This document shows, piece by piece, positions 51,832 to 60,495 of a stretch of DNA of 64,000 nucleotides. The translations under genes and the position numbers were made by a program. The DNA is from Rhodothermales bacterium (GTDB lineage Bacteria > Bacteroidota > Rhodothermia > Rhodothermales > Bin80). The stretch lies in assembly GCA_028278205.1 (NCBI GenBank), contig JANQES010000077.1, positions 1 through 64,000 of the forward strand. Direction: 5' to 3'. Position 1 is the first letter of the stretch, and every line of letters begins with the position of its first letter. The notes below the pieces were generated by a model that worked only from the letters and a program-made list of their open reading frames with translations, was not told the origin of the DNA and made no database searches.

Positions 51832-54234
51832 ATGATCGCGAATTACATCAAAGCTAGCCTCCGCAAGTTTCGCCGGGCGAAGACACACACGGTCATCAAC
51901 GTCGCCGGCTTGACCCTCGGGTTGCTATGCGCGCTGATCCTCTTCCAGAAAGTGCGTTTCGAATACAGCTTCGACGCCTACCATCCCGATGCTGATCAGA
52001 TCTACCGTATCGTTCGGACGGATACCCGGTTCGGTCAGGTCCAGCACGATGAAGGCGTTCCCTATCCACTTTTCGACGCGTTTCGCACAGACTTTCCCGA
52101 TATCGAAGCAGTCACGATTGTCGACCGCAACGGCACCCCGTCGGTCTTCGCAGCGACGCGGCCAAACGGCCAGGTGGTTCGCCTTAAAGAAGAGAACGGC
52201 GTGGCGTTTGTAGACCAGGATTTCTTCGATCTCTTCGCCTACACATGGCGTTACGGCCATCCGGAGACGGCCTTGACCACGCCGCGCACCGTCGTCCTTT
52301 CCGAAAGTCTGGCCCGTAAGTATTTCGGCACGGATAACCCGGTGGGCCGGATCATCACCGCTGATAATACCCTCGACCTCACTGTCACCGGCGTAGTCCG
52401 CGATGCGCCGCCCAATACCGTGCTGCCCTTGAACATGCTGATCTCTTTTAATCTGGGCGAAGAACACCGGCGCGGCAACGATAGCTGGGGCAGCACGTCA
52501 TCTGCCGTGCAGTGCTACTTCAAGCTACCGGCGGGCATGTCGGCGAGCCAGATCGACCAACAGCTCCGCGATTTTCTGATCAAGCACCGTGACGAAGAGA
52601 CGGCGCAACGCCTGCGTTTTTTCTTGCAGCCGCTGTCCGAGGTTCATTTCGATACCCGCTTTAACGTCATTGGGGGCCAGACACTCATCTCCCGCGAGAC
52701 GCTCTGGGCGCTGAGCCTGATCGGTGTGTTTTTGCTCATTACAGCCTGCATCAACTTCGTCAACTTGAATATCGTGTTGGTGCTTAGACGGGCCAGAGAG
52801 GTAGCCATGCGTAAGGTCCTCGGCGGGACGCCGGGGCAGATCAGAATGTACTTCATGATCGAGACCATGCTGCTCACCCTGATGGCGCTGGTGCTGGCCC
52901 TGGCGCTGGCCAACCCGGTGATGGAGGTGGCCGCCCCCTTGATCGGCGCGGAGCTTTCGATCAACTTGCTTACGGATCCGATGTTGGCCGGGGCCGCCCT
53001 TCTGGCTACGCTCGCGCTCAGTGTGCTTTCGGGTTTGTATCCAGCCTTCTTGCTATCGCGGATTCATCCGTCGGTGGCCATGCGCACGACAGCGGATCAT
53101 AAGCCGGGGGCGTTCTTGACGATGCGCCGGGGACTGGTCATCTTCCAGTTCGCGATTTCGCAGGTGCTGATTATCTGCACGCTTGCGGCGATGTACCAGA
53201 TGCGCTACCTCCACAGCGTACCGCTGGGCTATGAGACCGACGCCCTCGTCCAATTCCGCCTTCCGGAACAGGATCAGACCCGGTTGCAGACCCTCAAGCA
53301 AGAACTGCTTCGATCGACGGCAATCCGGAACGTGACCTATTCTAACTCCGGGGCCAGTTCGAGCAACATCTGGGGCTCCAACTTCTACTATCACAAAGAC
53401 GACGAGCGGCTCGAAAATAAAACACAAGTCAAGCTCGTCGATATAGACTACATCGAGACCTACCAGATGACGCTCGTGGCCGGAGACAACTTCATCCCCA
53501 CCGACAGCGTGAATAGTTTCATCGTCAACGAGGCGTTTGTGGCGCTGACAGGCTACGCCACCCCGCAGGATGCCCTCGGCACCATCGTGGAGGTCTGGGG
53601 GGAGAAAGCGCCCATTACCGGCGTGGTACGCAACTTCAACACCAACACGCTCCACGAACCCATCGAGGCAACCATCCTCATCCCGAAGACCACCCTGGCC
53701 GTTGTAGGCGCCGTGAAGGTGAACACCCACCAACTCGACGAGGCGCTGGCTACCATCGAAGGCGCCTGGCAACAAGCCTTTCCCGAGCACCTCTTCGAGT
53801 ACACGTTCCTCGATGACCGCATCGCCCAGTTCTATGAAGACGAACGAACCTTGCAGCATCTTATTCAGACTTTCGCGCTGATCGCGATTGTCATCGGCTG
53901 TATCGGCCTGTTTGGGCTGATCTCTTTCATCACGTCCCAGCGCGCTAGAGAGGTTGGCATCCGGAAAGTGCTGGGAGCGTCGGTCCCTGCTATCATCGGG
54001 TTGTTTACGCGCGAGTTTGTGGTATTCGTGGTGCTGGGCTTTGTGCTGTCGGCCCCGGTGGCTTATCAGGTGATGAACACGTGGTTGGAAAACTTTGCCT
54101 ACCGCATCGATCTGGGTATCGGCCTCTTTGCTGTGGCCTTCCTGATCTCCCTGGCCCTTGCGCTCCTGACAGTCGGGGCCAGGGCCTATCACGCCGCCAT
54201 CATCAACCCGGTGGATGCGATCCGCCAGGAATAA
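51832..54234 (+). CDS. FtsX/MacB-like ABC transporter permease 5 (divergent)
   Basis: 800 residues and the most distant member, opening MIANYIKASLRKFRRAKTHT. Only part of the shared pattern is kept: first helix VINVAGLTLGLLCALILFQK, first FtsX unit VAMRKVLGGTPGQIRMYFMI, last unit SQRAREVGIRKVLGASVPAI. The second half has LVIFQFAISQVLIICTLAAM. It lacks all the DNA palindromes of the group. Its start is preceded only by repeat F. The stop is 23 bp from permease 6, the only gap in the array without a repeat. Confidence 0.9.
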   Translation: MIANYIKASLRKFRRAKTHTVINVAGLTLGLLCALILFQKVRFEYSFDAYHPDADQIYRIVRTDTRFGQVQHDEGVPYPLFDAFRTDFPDIEAVTIVDRNGTPSVFAATRPNGQVVRLKEENGVAFVDQDFFDLFAYTWRYGHPETALTTPRTVVLSESLARKYFGTDNPVGRIITADNTLDLTVTGVVRDAPPNTVLPLNMLISFNLGEEHRRGNDSWGSTSSAVQCYFKLPAGMSASQIDQQLRDFLIKHRDEETAQRLRFFLQPLSEVHFDTRFNVIGGQTLISRETLWALSLIGVFLLITACINFVNLNIVLVLRRAREVAMRKVLGGTPGQIRMYFMIETMLLTLMALVLALALANPVMEVAAPLIGAELSINLLTDPMLAGAALLATLALSVLSGLYPAFLLSRIHPSVAMRTTADHKPGAFLTMRRGLVIFQFAISQVLIICTLAAMYQMRYLHSVPLGYETDALVQFRLPEQDQTRLQTLKQELLRSTAIRNVTYSNSGASSSNIWGSNFYYHKDDERLENKTQVKLVDIDYIETYQMTLVAGDNFIPTDSVNSFIVNEAFVALTGYATPQDALGTIVEVWGEKAPITGVVRNFNTNTLHEPIEATILIPKTTLAVVGAVKVNTHQLDEALATIEGAWQQAFPEHLFEYTFLDDRIAQFYEDERTLQHLIQTFALIAIVIGCIGLFGLISFITSQRAREVGIRKVLGASVPAIIGLFTREFVVFVVLGFVLSAPVAYQVMNTWLENFAYRIDLGIGLFAVAFLISLALALLTVGARAYHAAIINPVDAIRQE

Positions 54235-54257
54235 GGGCATCTGAAACCTCCAAGGCC

Positions 54258-56702
54258 ATGCTGAAAAACTACTTTAAGATTTCGATCCGAAATCTTAAAA
54301 AGGACAAGATCCACGCCTTTATCAACGTCACCGGGTTGGCGGTGGGGTTGGCGTGTTGCCTGTTGATCATGCTCTTCGTGCGCAACGAATGGAGCTACGA
54401 CCGCTTCCACGAACGCGCCGATGATCTCTACCGTGCCTGGGTTTTGGAGGATTACGGCGAAGACAAGCAGTTCTTTAACACCGTCACCCCCATCATCCTC
54501 GGCCCGACGCTGGCCGAGACGTTTCCGGAGGTCGAGCACATCGTCCGCATCGCCACGAACAACGATCAGGTGCGGCGGGGCGAGACGATGCTCACCGAGA
54601 CCGCCCTGCTGGTCGATCCGAACTTTTTTGAGGTCTTCGATTTTCCGCTGATTCGTGGCGAAACGAGCAGTTTTTCCAGCAATCCCAACACGACGGTGCT
54701 GACGCCGGAGGCCGCCACGCGGTATTTCGGCCAGGACGATCCCCTCGGCCAGACGCTCTCGATGCGCGTCGGCGCCGATTTTCAGGATTTCGTGATCACC
54801 GGCATCGCCGAGACGCCGCCGGTGAATTCCAGCATCCAGTTTACGATGCTGATTCCGTTTGCCCAGGGCGATAATCTTTTCAGCGAAAACGCCCGTCGAA
54901 GCTGGTTCAACGTCTTCGTGGAGACCTACGTGTTGCTGCGCCCCGACGTCACGGGCGAGGCCGTCGAAGCCAAGTTGCCTGCGATGGTCGCGCAAGTGCT
55001 GGGCGAGCGCGTGCCCGACGACGCCTCCTACAACATCGGCCTGCAACCGATGCCGGAGATCCGCCTCGATACCAGCTTCCCCGTCGGCATCGCGCCCATC
55101 AGCGACCCGGCGTATTCGTACATCCTGGCCGGCATCGCGCTGCTGGTGCTGTTGATCGCCTGCATCAATTTTATGACGCTGTCGATAGGCCGGTCGGCGA
55201 GCCGGGCGTTGGAGGTGGGCGTGCGCAAAGCCATCGGCGCCAGCCGGCGACATCTGATGCACCAGTTCTGGGGCGAGGCGCTCATGACGACCCTCCTGGC
55301 GCTGGCGCTCGGCGTGGCGCTGGCCGAGGCGCTCCGCCCGCTCTTCAACGCGCTGGCCGGCACCGACCTGACGCTGGCGTTCGACGGCGGGACGGTGCTG
55401 TTTCTGGCGGCGCTGACCGTGCTGATCGGGCTGGTGGCAGGCAGCTATCCGGCGGCGGTGCTTTCGGGCTTTCGGCCCGTCGAAGTGCTCACGGGCAAGC
55501 TCCGCCTCGGCGGCGACACGAGCCTGCTGCGGCGCGGCCTCGTCGTCGTCCAGTTCGCGCTGTCGATCTCATTGATTGCCGGCACGCTGCTGATGACGCA
55601 GCAGTTAGATTTCATGCGGACCAAAAGCCTGGGCTTCGACAAAGAGCAGGTCGTCGTGCTGCCCACCACCGGCACGCCGATTCCGCTGATGACCGTCCTC
55701 GAAGAAGGCCGCCGCACCGCCGACCGGCTGCGCAACGAACTGGCAACCGACCCGGCGGTCGTCAACATGACGGCGGCGAGCTTTACCTTCGGCGAGGGGT
55801 GGATGAGCGCCAGCTACACCGACGACCAGGGCATCTTCCGCAGCTTCATGCTCAATATCATCGACGAAGACTACCTGCCGGTGCTCGGCATCGAACTCGC
55901 TGCCGGGCGCAACTTCTCGCGGGACATCCCCTCCGACGCTGCGCGCGGGGTCATCATCAACGAAGCTTTCGCGGCGGAGTATGGGTGGGAGGATGCCATC
56001 GGCCAGCGGCTGCCGGGGCAGAATTTCGAAGACCACGAAATCATCGGTGTGGTGAAGAATTTCAACTTCGAATCCCTCCACGGCCCGGTGCGCCCGCTCG
56101 CGCTGGTCATCGATCCCCGCGTCGTCTTGCGGGGGGTGTCGGACGTAGGCCTCGCGGTGGCGCCGACGCCCAAGATCGCCGTGCGCATCAAGCCCGATGA
56201 CATCCCCGGCACGCTGGCGACGGTGGAGCAAACCTGGAAGCGCGTTGCGCCGGATCAGCCTTACAGCTTTTCGTTCGTCGATGAAGCCGTCGACAGCCAG
56301 TATCGCCAGGAGGAGCGCCTCGGCAAGATCGTCGGCATCGCCTCGCTGCTGGCAATCGTGATTGCGTGCCTGGGCCTGTTCGGGCTGGCGGCGCTGGCCG
56401 TGGCGCGGCGTACCAAAGAGATCGGCGTGCGCAAGGTGCTCGGCGCCTCGGCCTCCGGGGTGGCGCTGCTGCTCTCGAAAGACTTCGCGAAGCTGGTCCT
56501 GGTGGCCTTCGTGCTGGCCGTGCCGGTGGTCTACTTCGTGATGAATCGCTGGCTGGAGGATTTTGCGTATCGAGTTGAAATATCGTGGCCGATATTTCTA
56601 ATTGCGGGCCTGACGGCCCTTGGGGTGGCGCTGCTGACGGTGAGTTATCAGGCGGTCAAAGCGGCGTTGAGCGATCCGGTGAAGTCGTTGCGGTATGAGT
56701 AA
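54258..56702 (+). CDS. FtsX/MacB-like ABC transporter permease 6
   Basis: 814 residues from the ATG at 54258. The frame is open further upstream but that part overlaps permease 5. It starts MLKNYFKISIRNLKKDKIHA with the codon 6-14 DNA palindrome (54273-54299), but the upstream AATTTTT hairpin is missing. First FtsX unit VGVRKAIGASRRHLMHQFWG; LVVVQFALSISLIAGTLLMT; last unit ARRTKEIGVRKVLGASASGV. The 3' palindrome at 56577-56598 is one pair shorter at each side. It is the last permease of the array. Confidence 0.92.
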   Translation: MLKNYFKISIRNLKKDKIHAFINVTGLAVGLACCLLIMLFVRNEWSYDRFHERADDLYRAWVLEDYGEDKQFFNTVTPIILGPTLAETFPEVEHIVRIATNNDQVRRGETMLTETALLVDPNFFEVFDFPLIRGETSSFSSNPNTTVLTPEAATRYFGQDDPLGQTLSMRVGADFQDFVITGIAETPPVNSSIQFTMLIPFAQGDNLFSENARRSWFNVFVETYVLLRPDVTGEAVEAKLPAMVAQVLGERVPDDASYNIGLQPMPEIRLDTSFPVGIAPISDPAYSYILAGIALLVLLIACINFMTLSIGRSASRALEVGVRKAIGASRRHLMHQFWGEALMTTLLALALGVALAEALRPLFNALAGTDLTLAFDGGTVLFLAALTVLIGLVAGSYPAAVLSGFRPVEVLTGKLRLGGDTSLLRRGLVVVQFALSISLIAGTLLMTQQLDFMRTKSLGFDKEQVVVLPTTGTPIPLMTVLEEGRRTADRLRNELATDPAVVNMTAASFTFGEGWMSASYTDDQGIFRSFMLNIIDEDYLPVLGIELAAGRNFSRDIPSDAARGVIINEAFAAEYGWEDAIGQRLPGQNFEDHEIIGVVKNFNFESLHGPVRPLALVIDPRVVLRGVSDVGLAVAPTPKIAVRIKPDDIPGTLATVEQTWKRVAPDQPYSFSFVDEAVDSQYRQEERLGKIVGIASLLAIVIACLGLFGLAALAVARRTKEIGVRKVLGASASGVALLLSKDFAKLVLVAFVLAVPVVYFVMNRWLEDFAYRVEISWPIFLIAGLTALGVALLTVSYQAVKAALSDPVKSLRYE

Positions 56703-56703
56703 T

Positions 56704-56937
56704 GGCAACCGCAGATCAAGGCAGATGCGCGCGGATGGACACAGATAGGGCTGCGCTTGACCTCATTCATCCGCGTTCATCCGCGTCCATCTCTCCTCAT
56801 CGGCGGTTGCATTCATCCGCGTTCATCCGCCCTCATCTGCGGTTGCATTCATCCGCGTTCATCCGCGTCCATCCCTCCTCATCTGCGGTTGCATTCATCT
56901 GCTCTCATCTGCGGTTGCCTTCATCGGCGGTTGCCAT
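56704..56937. repeat. palindromic CGCAGATG/CATCCGCG element (family E, copy 3)
   Basis: A short left arm (GCAACCGCAGATCAAGGCAG, GCGCGGATGGACACAGAT) faces a long right arm, 56760-56937, with about fifteen units of CATCCGCGTT/CATCTGCGGTTG, including three spaced copies of GCGGTTGCATTCATC. This is the longest repeat tract in the window. After it, 56938-57140 shows only an imperfect hairpin at 56947-56973 and no gene. Confidence 0.8.
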
Positions 56938-57140
56938 AAATACAGAGCGCACCCCGACGAAATCAGGATGCGCTGAGGGATCATCTGGTATAAAATGGAG
57001 GTGGAGCCTGAGGTTGTTCGGTTTTCGGGTTCTAGGCGGGCGCGTGACCTTCCGGATGGATTCGCCCTCCCCTTATCGGCCCATAGCAAGGCTACGCGCT
57101 TCAAAAGTTTTGAGCGAATCCAGCCGAAAGGTCGTTGCGC

Positions 57141-57275
57141 TCACCGTTGAGCCCTATTGCCAAACAACCTCGTTGGCTCCATGGTGTACTCCACAGTGCC
57201 GCCCATCACAACATTGACGGCACACGATGTTCGGGTTTTGCAGGGATAGACCGGATTAGTCGGGTTCCGGATCAT
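57141..57275 (-). CDS. candidate 44-residue Cys-containing small protein
   Basis: The frame MIRNPTNPVYPCKTRTSCAV continues NVVMGGTVEYTMEPTRLFGN to a TGA at 57141. It has two Cys residues seven apart and a Thr-rich second half. Its ATG lies inside the 19-residue frame that starts at 57315, so the two could be translationally coupled or joined by a frameshift. It is the same strand as, and 147 bp downstream of, the kinase-TPR gene. Family not recognised; a peptide substrate or precursor is one possibility, and a chance frame is another. Confidence 0.35.
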   Translation of the reverse strand: MIRNPTNPVYPCKTRTSCAVNVVMGGTVEYTMEPTRLFGNRAQR

Positions 57276-57315
57276 CGCCCCGATTGCGACGGCGAACAAC
57301 CAGTTTGTTAGTCAT
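57256..57315 (-). CDS. candidate 19-residue leader peptide
   Basis: MTNKLVVRRRNRGDDPEPD, from an ATG at 57315 preceded by GAGGTG at a good ribosome-site distance. It is basic in the middle and acidic at the end, and stops with TAA at 57256, overlapping the start of the 44-residue frame by 20 bases. It may be a leader peptide or the N-terminal part of a frameshifted small protein. The reading rests on the ribosome site and context only. Confidence 0.35.
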   Translation of the reverse strand: MTNKLVVRRRNRGDDPEPD

Positions 57316-57422
57316 AACAGCACCTCGTTGTTGGGTAGGTTAGTAGTTCGAGTAAGCGGGTTTGAAACCCTGTTGGGCTTTACTTTTTGTGCCCTTCACT
57401 ATTATTAGCGTACTTCCTCGCC

Positions 57423-60236
57423 TCACTCCCTCATCGCCTCGTACGATTCCTTCATTTTTTTATAGCGCGGGTCGGTGAGCAAGTCTTCGAGCCACGGCGT
57501 TTCCTCGACGAGCAGGAGCGATTGACCGTTTTTCAGCGCCTCGTCGAGATACTGCAAAGCCTGGTCGCGCTCGCCCAGGACTTCATAGTATTTGGCCGCG
57601 TCGAAGTAGATGCTCATGTCTTTGCGATCCACGGCCAAGAGCCGTTCGATATAGGAAAGCGCCTTGTCGCGGTCTCCGATCTTGGAGGTAGCCCCGGCCA
57701 GGTCGCTGAGCACATCGGCGTTTCGGGGATTGAACTGCAAGTACGGCTCGGCCATCTCGATCATCGTTTGCCAGGCCTTGCGAGCCTCGTTCCGCTCGTC
57801 GATCCAGTAATACGAATTCGCCAGATAGCCCCAGGTCCGGTAGTCGGTATCTTGCATCACGAGGGCCTCGTTGAAGAGCGTGATGGCATCTTCATACTCC
57901 TCATCCAGATAGTGGAGCGTCGCCAGATTTTTCGTCGCGGCGTAATTGGGTTTTATGGCGATGGATTTTTCATACCACTCCTTGGCTTTCTCGGGCTCTT
58001 TTAGATACCAGTATTGCGTGCCCACTTTGCTGTAGCCCAGAAAATTATCAGGGGTCAGGGCCACGACGTGCTGAAATTGTTCAATGGCTTTGGTGTAACG
58101 GCCCGTCCGTCGATAAAATTCGCCCAGATCATAATAGCCACCCCAGAAGTCCGTCTTCAAGGCAATGGCTCTCTGATAGGTCTTTTCCGCCTCGTCCTGG
58201 TTGCCCTGCTCTTCGTAGAGTTTTGCCAGCCCCCGATGCGCGCCGGCATGCCCCGGTTCGCGGTCCAGGGCATCATTGAACGCCATTTTGGCCGATCCGT
58301 AACGGCCCGATTCGGTGTGGATCAGGCCCAGCGTGACGTAGACCGGCGCGAGGTCGGTATCGAGTTGGGCGGCCCGTTCACAGGCGGTCTGGGCCTTTAC
58401 CATCCACTCCGTCTCCATCGTGATATCGAACTTACGCCAGTAGGCTTCGCCCAGCCCCGCATGGGCCAGGGCATAGATGGAATCCTCTTGCAGCGCCTGC
58501 TCAAACAACTGAATGGCGAGATCGATCTGATCGAGTTGATCATAGCGTTCGAGATAACCCAGCCCCCGTTGATAGAAGACGAAGGCCTCCGACTGGGTCG
58601 TTCCGCCGGCGTTAAAGCTGCGCCGGTCTGCCGGAGCCAGGTCGAGGTCCAGCAAGTCCGTCACGGCGGTTAACAGACCGACCTGGAAGACGGCATCGCG
58701 CGAATCCTGTCCGTCGAGGTGAGAAGACCGCAACGTCTGGCCTGACTTTGTATCGACGAGCGACAAGGCCAGGCGGATGCGCTCGCCGGCAGGCTCGATG
58801 CGGCCCAGCACGGCCAGCGTGACGCCGTAGAATTGCCGGGCCTGCTCCGGGCTTTCCACCGAATATTCGCGCATCTCCCTGGCCGGGACCACCCAGAGCG
58901 AATCCTGCGTCCGTTCGAGGCGCGAGAACATACTTCGGAAAGTTGCCACCAGGCCGTCGGCGAACGCCTGATCGACCACTGCCTCGGTGATGAAGAACGG
59001 GAGCACCGCCAGATGACGCTCTGCCGGCAACGCGGGCTGCCGGAACGAGGCAACGGCCAGCATCGCTACGAGCACCGCCAGCGCTGCGCCCCCGGCGACG
59101 GCGGCCTTGCGCCACCGTTTTGCCCGCTTGCGCCGGCGGAAGCGCTCGGTGGCGCTGGTCCGCGTCACGGTGAAGCTGTGGGTGGAGGTCCCGGTGCTCT
59201 GCGTCAACACCTCCAGGTCGGCCAGCAGATCGACCATCGACGAGTAGCGGAGGTCTTTTTCCTTCTCCAGGCACATCGTCACGACGTGGTCGAGTTCTTC
59301 CGGAAGCGCCGGGTCGATCTCGGTGATGGAGGCCGGCTCTTCGTTGAGCAGCTTGTAGATGATGGTCTGCTCGTGCTCGCCGTCGAAGGGCCGCTCGCCG
59401 GTGAGCATCTCGTAGAGCACCATGCCCAGGCTCCAGACGTCCGTCTGCGCATCGACCTGCCCACCGTGGGCCTGCTCCGGGCTCATGTAGGCGACGGTGC
59501 CCAGCGTGGCGCCCGTCCTCGTCAGCGCCACGTCGTCCATCTTAGCCAGGCCGAAATCGACGATTTTGACGATGTCGTCGTCGGTGATCATGACGTTGGC
59601 GGGCTTGATGTCTCGATGCACGATGCCTTTGGCGTGCGCTTTAGCGAGGCCGCGGGCGATCTGCGTGGCATAGCTGAGGGCCTCGTCTACCGGCGCCGGG
59701 CCGCGCGCAATCTTCTTCTTGAGCGTCTCGCCCTCATAGTAGGTCATGGCGATGAAGAGTTGCCCTTCATCGGTCTGGCCGGTGTCGTGGATGGTGCAGA
59801 TGTTGGGATGATCGAGGGCCGAGGCGGCCTGCGCCTCCTGCTCGAAGCGCAGCCGGGCCTCCGAGCGCGTCGTCAGGCTGTGCGGTAGAAACTTGAGCGC
59901 CACGATGCGCTTGAGCCGGGTGTCGCGGGCTTTGAAGACCACGCCCATGCCGCCGCCGCCGAGCTTCTCGATGATCTCGTAGTGCGAGATGACTGTGCCC
60001 GCGCGCAACGAGCCCGACGCCTGGGACGCCCGCTGCGCCATCCGGTCGAGGCCGCCGAGCAGGTCGTCGGCGTGCTCATAGGCCTCCAGGAGCGACTCGA
60101 CCTCCTCGCGCAAGGCCGGGTCGTCGCGGCAGGCTTCGTCGAGCCGGGCCGCGCGGTCTTCCGGCTCGCTCTCGGCAATCTCGTCGAAGAGCTGCTGGAC
60201 TTGTTGCCATCGTTCGGGCGAGAGAGAGGCCTTCAT
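57423..60236 (-). CDS. membrane Ser/Thr protein kinase with C-terminal TPRs (second copy)
   Basis: 937 residues from the ATG at 60236; the frame is open for 26 more codons upstream. The N-terminal segment (LSPERWQQVQQLFDEIAESE) matches that of the first kinase. The catalytic residues are all there: KLGGGGMGVVFKA at 91-103, Lys115, HRDIKPAN at 207-214 and DFG at 227-229. One membrane helix lies at about 377-398. The outer part contains about nine TPRs to the end (FVFYQRGLGYLERYDQLDQI, HAGLGEAYWRKFDITMETEW). There is no sigma gene nearby. It is divergent from the CHAT-STAND gene across 259 bp and followed by the two small frames, so its target may be encoded locally. Confidence 0.92.
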   Translation of the reverse strand: MKASLSPERWQQVQQLFDEIAESEPEDRAARLDEACRDDPALREEVESLLEAYEHADDLLGGLDRMAQRASQASGSLRAGTVISHYEIIEKLGGGGMGVVFKARDTRLKRIVALKFLPHSLTTRSEARLRFEQEAQAASALDHPNICTIHDTGQTDEGQLFIAMTYYEGETLKKKIARGPAPVDEALSYATQIARGLAKAHAKGIVHRDIKPANVMITDDDIVKIVDFGLAKMDDVALTRTGATLGTVAYMSPEQAHGGQVDAQTDVWSLGMVLYEMLTGERPFDGEHEQTIIYKLLNEEPASITEIDPALPEELDHVVTMCLEKEKDLRYSSMVDLLADLEVLTQSTGTSTHSFTVTRTSATERFRRRKRAKRWRKAAVAGGAALAVLVAMLAVASFRQPALPAERHLAVLPFFITEAVVDQAFADGLVATFRSMFSRLERTQDSLWVVPAREMREYSVESPEQARQFYGVTLAVLGRIEPAGERIRLALSLVDTKSGQTLRSSHLDGQDSRDAVFQVGLLTAVTDLLDLDLAPADRRSFNAGGTTQSEAFVFYQRGLGYLERYDQLDQIDLAIQLFEQALQEDSIYALAHAGLGEAYWRKFDITMETEWMVKAQTACERAAQLDTDLAPVYVTLGLIHTESGRYGSAKMAFNDALDREPGHAGAHRGLAKLYEEQGNQDEAEKTYQRAIALKTDFWGGYYDLGEFYRRTGRYTKAIEQFQHVVALTPDNFLGYSKVGTQYWYLKEPEKAKEWYEKSIAIKPNYAATKNLATLHYLDEEYEDAITLFNEALVMQDTDYRTWGYLANSYYWIDERNEARKAWQTMIEMAEPYLQFNPRNADVLSDLAGATSKIGDRDKALSYIERLLAVDRKDMSIYFDAAKYYEVLGERDQALQYLDEALKNGQSLLLVEETPWLEDLLTDPRYKKMKESYEAMRE

Positions 60237-60495
60237 AGAAAAGAAGCGAGGCGTGCCGCAAGCGGCCTGATCAGGGGTTGGTGGGATCCTTTTTACGTAA
60301 TATAGCGCCTTCACGATCCCTTCATCTTTTTAGACACAAAAGCATTTGCTTATATAACCTCCTTCACATATTCTTCACAACAGAACGGTCTAGTTTTTTT
60401 CCTACACCATGAGGGGATGGGTGAGGTCTTCTCGCCTTTCAAAGAGGAAAGATGTCCGAGACAGACCTTCTTCACTACACCATTCGGGGCCTATC
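60237..60495. promoter_or_regulatory. divergent control region between kinase and CHAT-STAND genes
   Basis: 259 bp containing an AT-rich core at about 60300-60410 (CATCTTTTTAGACACAAAAG, CATTTGCTTATATAACCTCC, CTAGTTTTTTTCCTAC), clearly lower in GC than the flanking genes. Both promoters should be here. No operator palindrome or clear TAnnTTTG element was found. Confidence 0.35.

Noticed and set aside
54081..54257. Upstream extension of permease 6
   Set aside because: It overlaps the end of permease 5 in another frame and has no family similarity; all paralogues begin at the MLKNY position.
56704..56937. CRISPR array
   Set aside because: Units are about 10 bp, degenerate and without spacers, and no cas genes are present; it is a short-period repeat tract.
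56895..57104. 69-codon minus-strand frame after permease 6
   Set aside because: It has no ribosome site and no recognisable content, and partly covers the E-type repeat.
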